Below, piece after piece: positions 44,305 to 53,539 of a stretch of 64,000 bases of DNA. Below the pieces are notes generated by a model. It worked only from the letters and a program-made list of their open reading frames with translations, searched no databases and had not been told where the DNA came from. Source of the stretch: Dehalococcoidia bacterium (GTDB taxonomy: Bacteria; Chloroflexota; Dehalococcoidia; UBA2979); NCBI GenBank assembly GCA_009692685.1, contig SHYS01000002.1, forward strand, positions 1-64,000, given 5' to 3'. Each line of letters opens with the position of its first letter. The first letter of the stretch is position 1. The position numbers and the translations under genes were made by a program.

Positions 44305-44449
44305 TGATCGTGTGCGTGGTGGAGATGGGCAACCCAAGGCGTGAGGTCGCGAACAGCACCGAACTCGCCACGGTATCGGCCGCGAAGCTGGCCGGAGGAT
44401 CGAGGTCGATGACTTTCCGACCGAGCGTGCGAATGATCCGCTAGCCACC
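44288..44449 (-). pseudogene. PiT-family inorganic phosphate transporter, internal fragment
   Basis: The minus strand reads SGG-TAG-RIIRTLGRKVIDLDPPASFAADTVASSVLFATSRLGLPISTTHTITTAILGA. The IxxLDPPxxFAA..GLPxSTTHT signature is characteristic of the C-terminal PiT repeat. The TAG at 44441-44443 sits where the family has Trp (GGWRII). Upstream and downstream parts of the gene are absent. Its 3' end directly meets the 3' end of the PEP synthase fragment on the other strand. Confidence 0.65.
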
Positions 44450-44475
44450 AGAAGCAGCGGCGGCGTCGGCGCGCG

Positions 44476-44823
44476 CTACAGCGAGTCCACGTACTCCTGT
44501 TGGGCCTGCGCCCACTCCGCTCCCCACTCCGGCGGAGGCGGGTCGCCCCACTTCCACGGGGTTTGCCTCACGAGCGCGGGCGAGGGCGAGTTGCTTGGCG
44601 GCGTCGAAGTCGTCGGTGACGACTGTGGGACTGCGGTAGTCGGCAAAGGTTCCGGCGCGCTGAAGGATTGTGTCGCGGTCGCCTCCTGTATATGCCATGT
44701 GTATGTACCGAGCGCGAGAGCCGTCGCGGAGCTCCAGAAGACCCACTCTTGGACGTGCGTGCGGCTGTCTTGGTACCCGCCGCACCCCAGTTGCAAGACC
44801 GCCGCAACTGAGGGCACCTTCAC
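44476..44823 (-). CDS. Possible small membrane protein with a Pro/Ser-rich tail
   Basis: 115 aa from GTG 44821-44823. One hydrophobic segment, EWVFWSSATALALGTYTW, precedes a Pro/Thr/Ser-rich stretch (TTAVPQSSPTTSTPPSNSPSP) and an acidic end (PEWGAEWAQAQQEYVDSL). The hydrophobic part vaguely recalls the PiT segment that normally precedes GGWRII, so it may be another piece of the broken transporter. Ends with TAG. I am not confident it is a real gene. Confidence 0.3.
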   Translation of the reverse strand: MKVPSVAAVLQLGCGGYQDSRTHVQEWVFWSSATALALGTYTWHIQEATATQSFSAPEPLPTTAVPQSSPTTSTPPSNSPSPALVRQTPWKWGDPPPPEWGAEWAQAQQEYVDSL

Positions 44824-44970
44824 GGCGTCCCCGGGGACGGGTTGTGCCGCCTCCAGGAATCGGGCACAACCGGAGGGAGCCCAAAGTGCTCCGTGGATCG
44901 TTTAGCGCTCCGCTCGGCGGGACCGACCCACCTTGTGGACGCGGATCGAGGCGTCTCGTAGATTCAATTC

Positions 44971-45045
44971 GGGCCCGTAGCTCAGCGGTAGAGCAGAGGA
45001 CTTTTAATCCTTCGGTCCAGGGTTCGAATCCCTGCGGGCCTACCA
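44971..45045 (+). tRNA. tRNA-Lys, anticodon TTT
   Basis: 75 bases including an encoded CCA end. Acceptor GGGCCCG pairs with CGGGCCT (one G-U). D arm is GCTC-AGCGGTA-GAGC, anticodon arm GAGGA-CTTTTAA-TCCTT (anticodon TTT), T arm CAGGG-TTCGAAT-CCCTG. All invariant positions look normal, so it is a functional lysine tRNA, not an amber suppressor. Confidence 0.96.
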
Positions 45046-45083
45046 ACGCACCCCACCCCCATCGACGGGGAAAAGCCACAAGT

Positions 45084-45148
45084 CCACATCGATGTCAGCG
45101 ATGTGGTTCCCTTCGGCAGGCTCAGGGCAGGCTCGGTTCACCACCAAC
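45084..45148. repeat. Dispersed hairpin repeat, copy A
   Basis: About 65 bases: hairpin CCACATCG-ATGTCAG-CGATGTGG (45084-45106), then a conserved tail with GGCAGGCTC twice and TTCACCACCAAC. A near-identical copy in opposite orientation lies at 48761-48825, so the two form inverted flanks around acs, the TA pair and the phosphotriesterase gene. The CTTCGGCAGGCTCAGG core resembles short motifs that are widely dispersed in bacterial genomes. Confidence 0.75.
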
Positions 45149-45169
45149 GCATAATGGCGCGCTCGCTGG

Positions 45170-46933
<1,764 letters not shown>

Positions 46934-46991
46934 CGATTCCTCCTCGGGCGCGCGAACGCGAGGGGGAGTATAGCCGGGGGAGGGCGGAGGG

Positions 46992-47375
46992 TTAGCAGGG
47001 GATAATGGAGACGTGTCGGCCCGCGGCCGTAACGAGGCGCGCGATATCAGCGGGGTCGCTCGTGAGGATGCTGTCGCCATCCTCGGCGACCAGCACAACC
47101 GTAGCGTCCACAGCGTCGCTCATTCGTGCGAGTCCCAGTAGAACCCCGGCGTCTCGCCCAAGGCGTTCCGTGACCGGCTGGATGTCGACCCCGCGGAACA
47201 GGCGGGCGAGGTTTGCCTGGCGGTCGATGGGGTTCCGCCAGACCTGCGCGAGGACTATGGCGCTCGTCCGGAGGCGGATCGAGTCGAACTCAGCGGCCTG
47301 TAGTCTCGCGATGGTCGAACGGTCGTTGCGCTCGATGGCGACGAACGCGCCCGCATCGAGCACTAGCGCTGTCAT
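46992..47375 (-). CDS. PIN-domain toxin (VapC-like)
   Basis: 127 aa. LVLDAGAFVAIERND with the first catalytic Asp, RTSAIVLAQVWRNP (acidic/Gln variant position), DAVDATVVLVAEDGDSILTSDPADIARLV with DAxD and TSDP pairs form a PIN nuclease site. It starts at ATG 47373-47375, four bases after the antitoxin stop, the usual antitoxin-toxin order on the minus strand. Would cleave RNA when freed from its antitoxin. Ends with TAA. Confidence 0.83.
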   Translation of the reverse strand: MTALVLDAGAFVAIERNDRSTIARLQAAEFDSIRLRTSAIVLAQVWRNPIDRQANLARLFRGVDIQPVTERLGRDAGVLLGLARMSDAVDATVVLVAEDGDSILTSDPADIARLVTAAGRHVSIIPC

Positions 47376-47379
47376 GTGT

Positions 47380-47631
47380 TCAACCCGCCGCCTCGGATGT
47401 ACCCGTGCGGAGACCGAGTTCTTCCCTCGCGCGAGCAAGTTCCTCGGGCGTGATTGGGCCGTGCTCGGCCTGCCACTCGTCGAGGAATTCACGGAGCGCT
47501 TCGGAGCGGAGCTTCGCCGCCGCGGCCTCCGCAAGCCACGCGGAGACGCCCTTACCCGCCTTGCGGGCAGCTGCGCGAACCTCGTCTCCGAGTTCCGCAT
47601 CGAGTGAGATGCTCAGCTTATCTACCTTCAT
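47380..47631 (-). CDS. Antitoxin of a VapBC-like pair
   Basis: 83 aa. LSISLDAELGDEVRAAARKAGKGVSAWLAEAAAAKLR is a ribbon-helix-helix-like DNA-binding segment, followed by an acidic region with EFLDEWQAEHGPITPEELARAREELGL that would wrap the toxin. ATG 47629-47631, next to the PIN toxin. Autoregulation through the RHH domain is expected from known pairs. Ends with TGA. Confidence 0.82.
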   Translation of the reverse strand: MKVDKLSISLDAELGDEVRAAARKAGKGVSAWLAEAAAAKLRSEALREFLDEWQAEHGPITPEELARAREELGLRTGTSEAAG

Positions 47632-47681
47632 TACCGCATCGTACTACGGTGTGGGCTACTGCGGTAGTATTCTGGGTCCGG

Positions 47682-48665
47682 TTACCCTTTCGCCCGCGTC
47701 GCCGCCTCAAACGTACGGCGGATGCTCCCGACCTGCATCGAGGTGACGTCGGCCGCGGTGGCGCCGTGGGCGAGGAGCCAGGGCACCTCGATGGTGCTCA
47801 CCGCGGTCCAGCAGTCCGGCGCGTCCGGCACGTTCGAGGTGAAGCGGTAGTACGGCGACGCATCGTGGCCCAGCGAGGTCTGGCCCGCGTAGCCCGCCTT
47901 CGCGAGGTCGAGGGCGATCTGGGCGCGGCGCGCGATCTCCTCCTCTCCTCGCGCGGCGCTGAAGCGGTCCAGGCCGACGTTGAAGCCGCGCTTCGCGATC
48001 CCCTCGATGTACGCGAAGTTGTGGGAGTCGTTGGTGTGGCCGATGGTCACCATCGCGGGGTCCACGCCCTCGTCCTCGAATATCGCCATCAGCGGGATGC
48101 CGAGTTCGTCCCCCGCGTTAGTGTGACAGGAGATCGGCACGCCGCCCGCCTTCGCCGCCCGCGCTGCCGCGCGCGCGGTCCGCTCGAGGCTGGCGCGCGC
48201 CATCCCCTCGCCCGCGGGGCCCTCGGCGGTCAGGCGGTACTCGACGTCCCACGCCAGCTTGATGATGCCCGCCTTGATGTCAGTCCCGTCGATGCCGTGC
48301 TCGATGTCGTGGAGGAAGATCGACGCTACCTCGTCGATGTCGCGGCGGAAGAGGTAGAACGGCACCCAGCGATACACGCCGGTCGCGCAGACGATGTGCA
48401 CACCGGTGTCCGCCTGAGCGACGCGCTGGAACAGTGACGCCTGCCGTCCGAGGTCGAGCGGCGTCAGGTCGATGAGCGAGTCGACGCCTGCCGCCTTCCC
48501 CCGCCCGAGCGCCTGCACGGCGCGTCGTACCGCCTCGTCCTCGTCGTAGATGGCGGGGCGCACGCGTTCCATCGCGGCCGCGCCGCCGGTGAGGTGCTCG
48601 TGTGACAGCGTGCGCCCGAGGTCGGCGCTGTCGATCGGGCCTCGGATCGTGTTGACGGTGCTCAT
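47682..48665 (-). CDS. Phosphotriesterase-family (PTE) amidohydrolase-fold enzyme
   Basis: 327 aa. Metal site: TLSHEHLTGG (HxH), a carbamylation-type Lys in AGIIKLAWD, GVPISCHTNAG (His), TIGHTNDSHN (His) and SLGHDASPYY (Asp). This set fits the binuclear PTE family, which includes lactonases and phosphotriesterases as well as proteins of unknown substrate. Start ATG 48663-48665. Ends with TAA. It reads away from a shared promoter region with the alcohol dehydrogenase. A lactonase role is plausible but not shown. Confidence 0.87.
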   Translation of the reverse strand: MSTVNTIRGPIDSADLGRTLSHEHLTGGAAAMERVRPAIYDEDEAVRRAVQALGRGKAAGVDSLIDLTPLDLGRQASLFQRVAQADTGVHIVCATGVYRWVPFYLFRRDIDEVASIFLHDIEHGIDGTDIKAGIIKLAWDVEYRLTAEGPAGEGMARASLERTARAAARAAKAGGVPISCHTNAGDELGIPLMAIFEDEGVDPAMVTIGHTNDSHNFAYIEGIAKRGFNVGLDRFSAARGEEEIARRAQIALDLAKAGYAGQTSLGHDASPYYRFTSNVPDAPDCWTAVSTIEVPWLLAHGATAADVTSMQVGSIRRTFEAATRAKG

Positions 48666-48990
48666 CGATGTGCGCTCCTTGATTGAGCGTTCCGGTTCGC
48701 TGATGTGGCGCGCATTCTACGGGGGCTGGCTACGGGAAGGCTGGCCCACCGCCATCATCTGTTCGTGGTGAGCCGAGCCTGCCCTGAGCCTGACGAAGGG
48801 AACCACACCGCTGACATCGGTGGTGCAAGCTCGCGCTCCGGAGGTGCCGTTCAGGAGATCGAGGGTGGTCATGGCCTTCGACAGGCTCAGGCCGAACGTC
48901 CAGGCGTGATCTGCGCTACCGCGCTATCAGGAGTCCGTTATCCTGCGTGCCGGCCTCGGTGGATGCCGGACAGTGGGAGGGGTGACGGGG
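48666..48990. other. Divergent intergenic region with repeat sequences
   Basis: 325 bases between the divergent phosphotriesterase and alcohol dehydrogenase genes. It contains copy B of the hairpin repeat (48761-48825) and a partial core copy CCTTCGACAGGCTCAGGC at 48875-48892. Promoters for both genes must lie here, but no distinct -35/-10 pair is clear. Confidence 0.55.
48761..48825. repeat. Dispersed hairpin repeat, copy B (opposite orientation)
   Basis: The reverse complement of this segment matches copy A at 45084-45148 over about 60 bases with few differences, including the GGTTCCCTTCG and CAGGCTCAGGGCAGGCTCGG tail. In the hairpin arms, CCACATCG/CGATGTGG of copy A becomes CCACCG/CGGTG(T)GG, changes that largely keep pairing. 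Confidence 0.75.
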
Positions 48991-50058
48991 ATGCCGACGA
49001 CGACTCGGGCCGCTATCAAGATCGAGCACGGCGCGCCGCTCGCCATCGAGGAGATCACGCTGCCGGACCCCGGCCCCGACGAAGTGCTCGTGAAGCTGTA
49101 CGCCTCGGGCATCTGCCACAGCCAGCTACACCAGATCCACAACCCTCGACAGTCGTTGCCCGCCCTCCTCGGGCACGAGGCGACCGGAATTGTGCTTGCC
49201 GCGGGCCGCGAGGTGAAGCACGTCCGCGAGGGCGAGCGCGTCATGATCCCGTTCGTCCCTCGAGACCTGCCGGATCACCTGACGAGCGCGCACCGGACCA
49301 CCTACACGCTGCGTGGCGAGCAGTACTCGACCATCGTCTACACGTGGGCCGAGCACACCCTGCTCAACGAGCAGATGGTCGTGCCGCTGCCCGATGACGT
49401 GCCCACCGACATCACCTCGATCATCGGGTGTGCGGTGATCACGGGTGTTGGCGCTGTCCTGCACACGGCGCATGTGCGCGAGGGGCAGTCGGTGGCGGTC
49501 TTCGGCGTCGGTGGTGTGGGGACGAACATTATCGCGGGCGCGAAGATCGCGGGCGCCTATCCGATCATCGCGGTCGACCTGCAGGAGGCGAAGCTCCGCT
49601 ATGCGAAGCAGCTGGGCGCCACCCACGTCGTGAACGCCTCGGACGTCAACGCGGTCGAGACCATCAGGGAGTTGACCGGCGGCGGCGTCGATTTCGCGTT
49701 CGATGCGATCGGCGTGCCATCGGTGACCGCGCAGATCGTCGAGAGCGTGCGCGCGGGCGTGCTCGGCGTCCGTCGAGGCGGCACCGCGGTCAGCGTCGGC
49801 ATCGGCGATGGGCCCATCGAGATTCTGGCGCGCATGTTCCCCTTCGGGGAGCGCTCACTTATCGGCTCGATGGGTGGTTCCGCTCGACCCGCCGAGGTGA
49901 TGCCGCAGTACGTACAGTGGTACCGCGAGGGCAAGCTTCCCCTGGAGGAGATGATCTCGAAGCGCTACGACGGCCTCGACCAGATCAACGAGGGCGTCCG
50001 AGCCCTCGAGGCAGGCGAGATCGAGGGCCGCTCGATTATGATCTATGCCACGCCCTAG
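48991..50058 (+). CDS. Zinc-type medium-chain alcohol dehydrogenase
   Basis: 355 aa from ATG 48991, with GGGAGGGG upstream. Catalytic zinc ligands: GICHSQLHQIHN (Cys) and LPALLGHEATGIV (His, Glu). NAD-binding: VAVFGVGGVGTNIIAGAK with VDLQEAKLRYAKQLGATHVVNA. The structural-zinc lobe with four Cys found in classic class I/III enzymes is absent; the region is RDLPDHLTSAHRTTYTLRG instead. It resembles the S-(hydroxymethyl) dehydrogenase-like branch in overall order, but substrate is unknown. Ends with TAG, then faces the M28 gene. Confidence 0.88.
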   Translation: MPTTTRAAIKIEHGAPLAIEEITLPDPGPDEVLVKLYASGICHSQLHQIHNPRQSLPALLGHEATGIVLAAGREVKHVREGERVMIPFVPRDLPDHLTSAHRTTYTLRGEQYSTIVYTWAEHTLLNEQMVVPLPDDVPTDITSIIGCAVITGVGAVLHTAHVREGQSVAVFGVGGVGTNIIAGAKIAGAYPIIAVDLQEAKLRYAKQLGATHVVNASDVNAVETIRELTGGGVDFAFDAIGVPSVTAQIVESVRAGVLGVRRGGTAVSVGIGDGPIEILARMFPFGERSLIGSMGGSARPAEVMPQYVQWYREGKLPLEEMISKRYDGLDQINEGVRALEAGEIEGRSIMIYATP

Positions 50059-50083
50059 GGGCGAGCGGCTGCGGACCGTTGTG

Positions 50084-51244
50084 CTACTCGGCGTCCCACG
50101 CCTCGATGATCGTGAGGGCGGCACGACCGGCGGCCGCCACCTGCTCGGCGTCACAGGCGAGGTCGAACGTGTCGTTGGGGGAGTGGAAGTAGTCATTCCC
50201 GCCTCGCAGCGACAGGTATCGACCGCCCGCGCGGGCGATGTTCTGCGCTTCGCCGCCGCGCGCCTCGGTCACCTCGAAGTGCGCGCCAGACGTCTCGAGG
50301 GCCACGATGCCCTGCGCGAGCAGGCCCGCATCGGTCGTCTCGACGTGAGTCGGACCGGTTGAAGTGCCGATGTTCGCGCCGAGGTGCAGCCAAGCGTGCG
50401 CCCGCTTCTCGATGCCCGCGCGGGCGCGCAGGTAGGACTCAAGCCCGACGTGATTGAGCTCGTGACCGGATGACGCCACCAGCTCGATGGTGCGGCGGTG
50501 CGGACGCCTTGCAAACTCCTCGGCAAGCGCCAGCAGGATCGCGATCCCGCCGCCACGCTCAGAGGCGCATGTGAACCAGCCTGAGCGCGGTGTCATGACG
50601 CCTATTGGTGCCGCCTCAGAGTCCGTGCCCAGCAGCGTGGCGGCGACGTTCCGGGCTCGCGACTGCAGTCGGTCACCATCGATGTCGAGTCGCACTTCCG
50701 AGTGCATCAGCAGCGCGCTCGCAAGGTGGCGGCGGGCGTCGGCGGCGCCGACCTGCAGCACCGGCAGCGACCGCGGGTCCCCGAGGCGCACCGCGTTGAG
50801 GACCGTGACCGCGTCCTTCGGATCCGCCGTGACGATGACAAGGCCAACCGCGCCCACCTCCTCGAGGTCTTCGATGGACTTCCCGATGCGCGCCTGCGAG
50901 AAGGCCGGGTCGTTTTCGGTGGTGATGACGATGTTGCCAAACGGGTCGCCGCTGCCGAGCTCCACGAGCTCGCCCTCGACCCCGCCGCCGGCGGGTGTGA
51001 AGCCGCAGTCGTACATCGGCAGCCCCTCCAGCTGGCCGCCGGGGTAGTGGAGGCACATGCGCCGGTATTCCAAGAGTTGGAACGTGAACCGCTCGATGAC
51101 TGCCTTCACCCCGGCGGCTCCGAGGGCGTCGCGCATCCAGTCCGCCGAGCGGTCGTCGCCGGTCCAGCCTGTGCGGTGGGTACCGAAGCCATCGTAGGCG
51201 CGAATGCGCTCTTCGATGAGGCGCGGGTCGAGGCCGCTGGCCAT
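50084..51244 (-). CDS. M28-family peptidase-like protein
   Basis: 386 aa from ATG 51242-51244. A PA-like inserted domain lies in the first half (GNIVITTENDPAFSQARIGKSIEDLEEVGAVGLVIVTADP), and the catalytic half has LVASSGHELNHVGLESYL, GANIGTSTG and RGGNDYFHSPNDTFD. In classic M28 proteases the metal ligands are His-Asp-Glu-Asp-His; here the first HxD site is not evident (GWFTCASERGGG), so its activity may differ. No signal peptide. A longer upstream frame adds 58 residues without family features. Ends with TAG. Confidence 0.7.
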   Translation of the reverse strand: MASGLDPRLIEERIRAYDGFGTHRTGWTGDDRSADWMRDALGAAGVKAVIERFTFQLLEYRRMCLHYPGGQLEGLPMYDCGFTPAGGGVEGELVELGSGDPFGNIVITTENDPAFSQARIGKSIEDLEEVGAVGLVIVTADPKDAVTVLNAVRLGDPRSLPVLQVGAADARRHLASALLMHSEVRLDIDGDRLQSRARNVAATLLGTDSEAAPIGVMTPRSGWFTCASERGGGIAILLALAEEFARRPHRRTIELVASSGHELNHVGLESYLRARAGIEKRAHAWLHLGANIGTSTGPTHVETTDAGLLAQGIVALETSGAHFEVTEARGGEAQNIARAGGRYLSLRGGNDYFHSPNDTFDLACDAEQVAAAGRAALTIIEAWDAE

Positions 51245-51358
51245 GGGCGGTTGCCTTTCGGTCCCGGGGGACGCTGGAATGGAGCGCCCGCTAGGATAGA
51301 GGAGCGACGAAGCATGCATGCGCAGGAAGCGTGCTCCTTCCGTCCCTTGTAGTCGGCC

Positions 51359-53071
51359 TTGTCGAGGTGTCTGGGGGCCATCATCACCGCACGGACAGCG
51401 GGAGCCTTCGTTCGTCACCGCGCGTCACTGCTCGCCTTGCTGGCGCTCTTCGGTGTTGTAGTGCTGCTGCTTGATGCCCGCACCGCCGATGCCAGCCCCG
51501 AGTCGGGCGTGCCTCGGGGCTGGGTCGCCTACGACGACGTGCCGGAGCTCGCGGCGCTCCCGTCGTGGCTCCTCGATGGCGCCCTCACGCAGCCGCTCAT
51601 CAAGTACATCACCGATTGCGACGGTCCCAGCGATCCGTCCGACTGCGGCGGCACGCCGGCGCGGTGGCCCGCGGCGAATATTCCCGTCCGCATCTGCTCG
51701 ACACAGGCGTCAAGGCCGGCGGGACTGACGGCGCAGGAGTTCCGTGACGTCATCGCCATCGTCGTTGAGACGTGGAACTCGCAGGAGATCGCGGTTGGCA
51801 TCGACTACGTGGGCGATTGTACGAACCGCGACTCGTGGTTGTTTAACAACCTACAGAACGAAGTCGGCTGGGATGACCAGCGGCAGGTGCTCTCCGCCGC
51901 GCAGGCGGCGGTGACGCGCACATCTCTGCCGATCGTTGGCGGAGTCCGAGTGCTGCGCGAATCAGATGTCGTCCTCGATACCGACCTGGGACGTGTCGCC
52001 CGCGTGTGCGTCGAGTCCACGCTCGCCCACGAGTTTGGCCACCTCCTGGGCATGGGCCACAGCGATGACCGCGCCGATCTCATGTACCCGTCGTTCGATC
52101 CGAATACGCCCTCCACCTGCAAGGTGCGACCGACTGCCAACGAGCGGGCGCGAATGCAGTCCCTGTACGGCGTGGATCGATCACCCTCAGTCGTACTTTC
52201 CGGCGCCGCCGTCGAACCGGGCTCGCTGGTGACCGCTGTTGCGACTGGCACCGACCCCGAGGGGCGCGCGCTCACCTATCGCTGGCAGCAGACTTCCGGG
52301 CCGACGATCACTCTGAGCGCCGAGGGCGTGACGGCTCGTTTCACCGCTCCGGCGCAACTCGGTGCGTCGGTTGCACTCCGCGTCACGGTCGTCGATGCGT
52401 TTGGCCACCTGGGGACCGCCAGCGCCAACTTCGTGGTCAGTCGCGCAGTCGGGCCACCGGCGAAGCCGCCCAGCCTCGACGTCTTTGCGCCGGGCGCCGC
52501 CGATGCCGTCCTCGGCTGGGGTGCGGTTACCGATGCCGCGACGTACGAACTCTGCAGCCGCCCGGTCGAGGCGCCGGCACCCTTCGAATGCGGGCCGGTT
52601 TCGGGGCCTCGCGTACCCGTGACCTGGGACTCTATCCTCGGAACGGCCGGGAGCCCGAGCGAGATGCGGTTGATCACGACTGGCACTCGCGAGACGTTCC
52701 TGCGTGCCTGCAACTCCAAGGGCTGCTCGCCAGCTGGGACCGGAGGTCGCAGCGGCGGTCTGCGCTGGTCGACCTGGAACATCGATTACGACTACTTCGC
52801 GCTGGCCTATGAGGTGGGCAGTATCCAGTTCACGGTGGTGGGCGTCGTGAACGTGACGGGCACGCCCCGGTCGTTCACGCTCGCCATCGGCACAGAGGCG
52901 GATCCGCGGCGCACTCCGCTCGCCACATGCGGCCTGATTCCGGCTGGCCAGTCGTGCTTCGTGTTCCTCGGGCCGGGCGCTGCAGGGGCCGCACGTCAGA
53001 CCGAATTCGTCAGCATCCTCACCGAGGCTTCAGGCCGTCCCACCATCGAGCACCGCTTCCGTGTGCGCTGA
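51359..53071 (+). CDS. Secreted matrixin-like metalloprotease with PKD-type domain
   Basis: 570 aa from TTG 51359 (other starts unlikely). Hydrophobic signal SLLALLALFGVVVLLLDA near residues 23-40. The catalytic zinc motif LAHEFGHLLGMGHSDD (HExxHxxGxxH) and the Met-turn LMYPSFDP are complete, so it is probably an active metzincin. A PKD/cadherin-like domain follows (VLSGAAVEPGSLVTAVATGTD, LTYRWQQTSG, LRVTVVDAFGHLGTA), then a C-terminal fibronectin-like and beta-rich region with several Cys. Secreted or surface-anchored role. Ends with TGA. Confidence 0.88.
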   Translation: MSRCLGAIITARTAGAFVRHRASLLALLALFGVVVLLLDARTADASPESGVPRGWVAYDDVPELAALPSWLLDGALTQPLIKYITDCDGPSDPSDCGGTPARWPAANIPVRICSTQASRPAGLTAQEFRDVIAIVVETWNSQEIAVGIDYVGDCTNRDSWLFNNLQNEVGWDDQRQVLSAAQAAVTRTSLPIVGGVRVLRESDVVLDTDLGRVARVCVESTLAHEFGHLLGMGHSDDRADLMYPSFDPNTPSTCKVRPTANERARMQSLYGVDRSPSVVLSGAAVEPGSLVTAVATGTDPEGRALTYRWQQTSGPTITLSAEGVTARFTAPAQLGASVALRVTVVDAFGHLGTASANFVVSRAVGPPAKPPSLDVFAPGAADAVLGWGAVTDAATYELCSRPVEAPAPFECGPVSGPRVPVTWDSILGTAGSPSEMRLITTGTRETFLRACNSKGCSPAGTGGRSGGLRWSTWNIDYDYFALAYEVGSIQFTVVGVVNVTGTPRSFTLAIGTEADPRRTPLATCGLIPAGQSCFVFLGPGAAGAARQTEFVSILTEASGRPTIEHRFRVR

Positions 53072-53131
53072 CGGCGAGGGCCTGTTGGCGAGGATCGGAG
53101 CGCTTCGGCGTCCGCGGGGCCTCGAGGCCGG

Positions 53132-53308
53132 TTAGCGCTTGCCGGCGGTGGCCTTGAAGGGGTTTGAGATGCGTTCGGCGCGTTCTCGATCCTCGGCACA
53201 CACGACGTTGCGCTCGCCGAACTTCACAGCGCCCTTGATCACGTAGGTGCCGCAGATCGCGCACTTGCCCTCGAGGAGCCCGCTGTCCCCGATCTTGTAA
53301 GTCGGCAT
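53132..53308 (-). CDS. Small zinc-ribbon protein
   Basis: 58 aa from ATG 53306-53308 (MPTYKIGDSG), with GAGGTGAAGGCG before it. GKCAICGTYVIKG holds one CxxC, and VVCAED a further Cys, so a treble-clef or zinc-knuckle fold is likely. Basic C-terminus FKATAGKR. Function unknown. It is convergent with the matrixin gene. Ends with TAA. Confidence 0.6.
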   Translation of the reverse strand: MPTYKIGDSGLLEGKCAICGTYVIKGAVKFGERNVVCAEDRERAERISNPFKATAGKR

Positions 53309-53539
53309 CGCCTTCACCTCTCAACGTGCGCCGCACGTGCCTGAAGGGCGCAAGTCCATCGTCCGACTTATACTAGCCGCTACTCACTCCTGTGAAATGG
53401 GTGGCGGTGGACTCGGCCGTCGTCCTGCCTGTCACGGACTGATGTGCTTCCGGGCGGCCAGTGACCACAGACGAATGGGCGAACCCTCGATGACGCTCGT
53501 CGCACGCCGCGCTTTTGACATATCAGCTGGGCGGGCCAT

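Noticed and set aside
43749..45083. Prophage or integrative element at the tRNA-Lys
   Set aside because: No integrase, attachment repeat of the tRNA 3' end, or phage gene is visible. Fragments near the tRNA are metabolic genes.
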